Assembly: GCA_024036415.1 (NCBI GenBank)
Contig: JAMWET010002916.1
Coordinates: forward strand, 1-64,000
Direction: 5' to 3'
Length of the DNA: 64,000 bases
DNA from: Prochilodus magdalenae
Taxonomy: Eukaryota; Chordata; Actinopteri; Characiformes; Prochilodontidae
The notes below the pieces were generated by a model. It saw only the letters and a list, made by a program, of their open reading frames with translations, had not been told where the DNA came from and searched no databases. Below are positions 61,915 to 64,000 of the stretch, piece after piece. The first letter of the stretch is position 1; each line of letters begins with the position of its first letter. The position numbers and the translations under genes were made by a program.

Positions 61915-64000
61915 CAAAGGACATTTTACTAATGTGTATACAAGACTTCTACCATAAGCATTAAACTTGCTCCATTTGAGGCAATCACAGTAACATATAT
62001 GTTTTAGCATACCTTAACATTTTTAAAATAGCATTATAAGTAAATATGTGAACCTGTGACAAAATAAAATGCCTTTTATTTTTATATTAACAAAGCCCCA
62101 TAAAATGTATTTTATATTTAATGTTGATGAAAAAATACACATTAAACATTAAAGAACAAATCACAAATGATTATAGTAACAAATAATGTCTTACTCTTCG
62201 GTATTAAAGAACACACTAATAAAAAGACTTGATAAAGTAAATGCATGAAATTTACAGATTAACTAATTTGGCTATAACTCCCCACATTTTGTTAATAATC
62301 ATAACCTAGTTATTAATGAAGATACTATTATATTTACGTGTCACTCTTGTTTTCATTTTGCATTTTGATCATTTCGGTCTGATTATGTTTCTTTTCTGGT
62401 TTTGTTGTGATTTTTTTTTTCAGTTCTAACGTATTTGAGATGCTTTGTGTCTGAAAAGTAGTCTATACAGTGTATTAGTTAGCAACTGGGATAATAGAAG
62501 ATTCAGTATGAAATACTCATGGCACAAATGATCAACAAATTGCAAAGAACATCAATAAATAACAAGCATGATTTCTAACAGTTACTGTGGAGGTGAAATT
62601 AGAATCAGGGATTTTCAATCAATGGCACGACAATCAGGTGTGAGGGCCTGCCTTGTATTTAAAGACCAGGGATCTGAAGTCAGATCATCATAACACATGT
62701 TTATGGAAGTGCATCATGGCACCAAGAAGGAAGACTTCAGAAGACTTCAGAAGATGAGTTGTTGAGCTGAATAACTCTATACTGTGGTTGTGATTGCAAC
62801 AACACTAGTGTTGATGGTGTTATAAAAACATTTTTGTTGTTGTTTGTGTGTTTGTGAGTGTTTAGCATATAACATATAACACCAAATGTAAAAGTGGAAC
62901 TACCAATTATTATTTTAATTGCAGGTGATGAGGAAATAGTCTTTTCATCTGGGATGACATATTTTTCGGATGCACCACAATGCTAGTATTATTGTATGAA
63001 GGTACAAAGAAATGTGCTAACATTAAAACAACAAACCTGTTTTTCTACCGAATGTTTTCTGCAACTTGTGTTTCAGAAATGTCTGTGTTTTTATAGAACA
63101 TGAGCCTCCCAAAGTGCACACCCTGATGAAACACAATATACTTACAAAACTTTTATCACGCTATGAGATTTACCCAAAATACACAGTCCAGACAATGCCT
63201 TGTAGGGATTAACAGTCACACAGTACAACTGTGACGCACGCAAAATAAATCTATACATAAATTAAACACAGTAGATCATAAATATATCATCCAACATCTT
63301 TATTTATATACCCCCAAAAATTTAGCTGCACAAGTCTGTAGGTCCTGAAATCTTCAATGCAAGTCTACAGATCCCAATCCATATCGCATGGTTCACTAAA
63401 GTTCACTGCTATACCAACTGCAGTAAAAGCTTGCAGCTGGACTGACCTGAGCAATTTTTTATCTGGACTTGGCCTTGTTGGTCAGCTTAAGTTTCTTGTT
63501 CGAACTGACTTTAAGATTGTATGCCCTACTAAGCTGGAGCCTAACCTCTGTTTCATCTATGTCATCCCATGGCATGAAAAGGCAAACTAACGTTTTAAGT
63601 AAATTTTACAATAACTGGGCAAATGGTGAAGTTAATCGTGTAGACTTTCAAAACTTTGTGTGTGTTGTTTTGTTTTTTTGGCTGAGTTAGACATTTAGTG
63701 TTTCTCTTTCGTGGACTTTACAGACTACACAGCAAGTAATTCTAAAGGTAAAAGTCTGATGTGCATCAACGCCTCACTGTATCACAATGTCTCAGTTGTC
63801 AGCAGCAAGGTGAATAGTGGCTGCCTGGTTGGATTAAAAGGTCATGCTACTGAGTCTGTGAGGGCTTAAGAGGAATGTTTGATGAGTACCAAGATAATAC
63901 CACGTTGACAGAGCATGTAAATTCCCACCTGTAAAGAAGATTGTTGAAGAATAAATCTATGACCAGCGGTTATTGCAAAACATTGGTGTCAACGAACAAC
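61915..64000. other. No gene recognised to the end of the window
   Basis: AT-rich DNA with AATAAA signals near 62063 that could end the last GIMAP transcript. The small open frames at 63.36-63.69 kb have no family resemblance, splice context or motif, and are taken as chance. Confidence 0.5.

Noticed and set aside
63357..63690. Two overlapping plus-strand open frames near the window end.
   Set aside because: No start context, motif or splice site support.

Overview
The window looks like a ray-finned (teleost) fish nuclear genome. The reasons are spliced vertebrate genes with GT-AG introns, a GIMAP (GTPase of immunity-associated protein) family, caspase-6-like genes, and a heavy load of Tc1-like DNA transposons, a BEL/Pao retrotransposon, a hAT element, L2-type LINE ends and tRNA-derived SINEs, together with GATA, GT and AAT microsatellites. 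I cannot name the species.

Minus strand, 4-50 kb: a tandem array of caspase-6-like cysteine protease genes. Three copies (A 10.3-17.1 kb, B 31.1-38.8 kb, C 41.2-50.3 kb) each have six coding exons of nearly identical lengths and phases. They splice to uninterrupted proteins of 256, 278 and 255 residues, each with catalytic His and Cys. At least three exon relics (5.2, 7.0 and 39.4 kb) show that the array was once larger. The block 4.36-8.0 kb is collinear with 37.7-39.85 kb. The copies differ at functionally important places: the active-site pentapeptide, the inter-subunit cleavage site and the C terminus. Copy B ends in a CaaX-like tetrapeptide.

17.4-30.1 kb, between copies A and B: mainly mobile DNA. 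There is a dead BEL/Pao element (two LTRs, gag, protease, reverse transcriptase, integrase) carrying a LINE insertion with an 11-bp target duplication. It is followed by a truncated Tc1-like element, then a hAT element that looks complete (8-bp target duplication, intact two-exon transposase), and an inverted pair of LINE 3' ends. Most larger caspase introns also hold Tc1-like elements.

Plus strand, 54-62 kb: a GIMAP cluster with one broken copy and two intact GTPase exons. A 25-nt coding exon at 57.4 kb fits, in phase, onto either intact GTPase exon. A solo LTR with a 4-bp target duplication sits just upstream of the first. A degenerate minisatellite lies at 56.5-57.1 kb.

The theme is two expanding families with death and immunity roles side by side, in DNA remodelled by transposons. 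No CRISPR, operon or prokaryotic feature is present. Exon joins are read from splice consensus, phase and similarity between copies; no transcript data were available.
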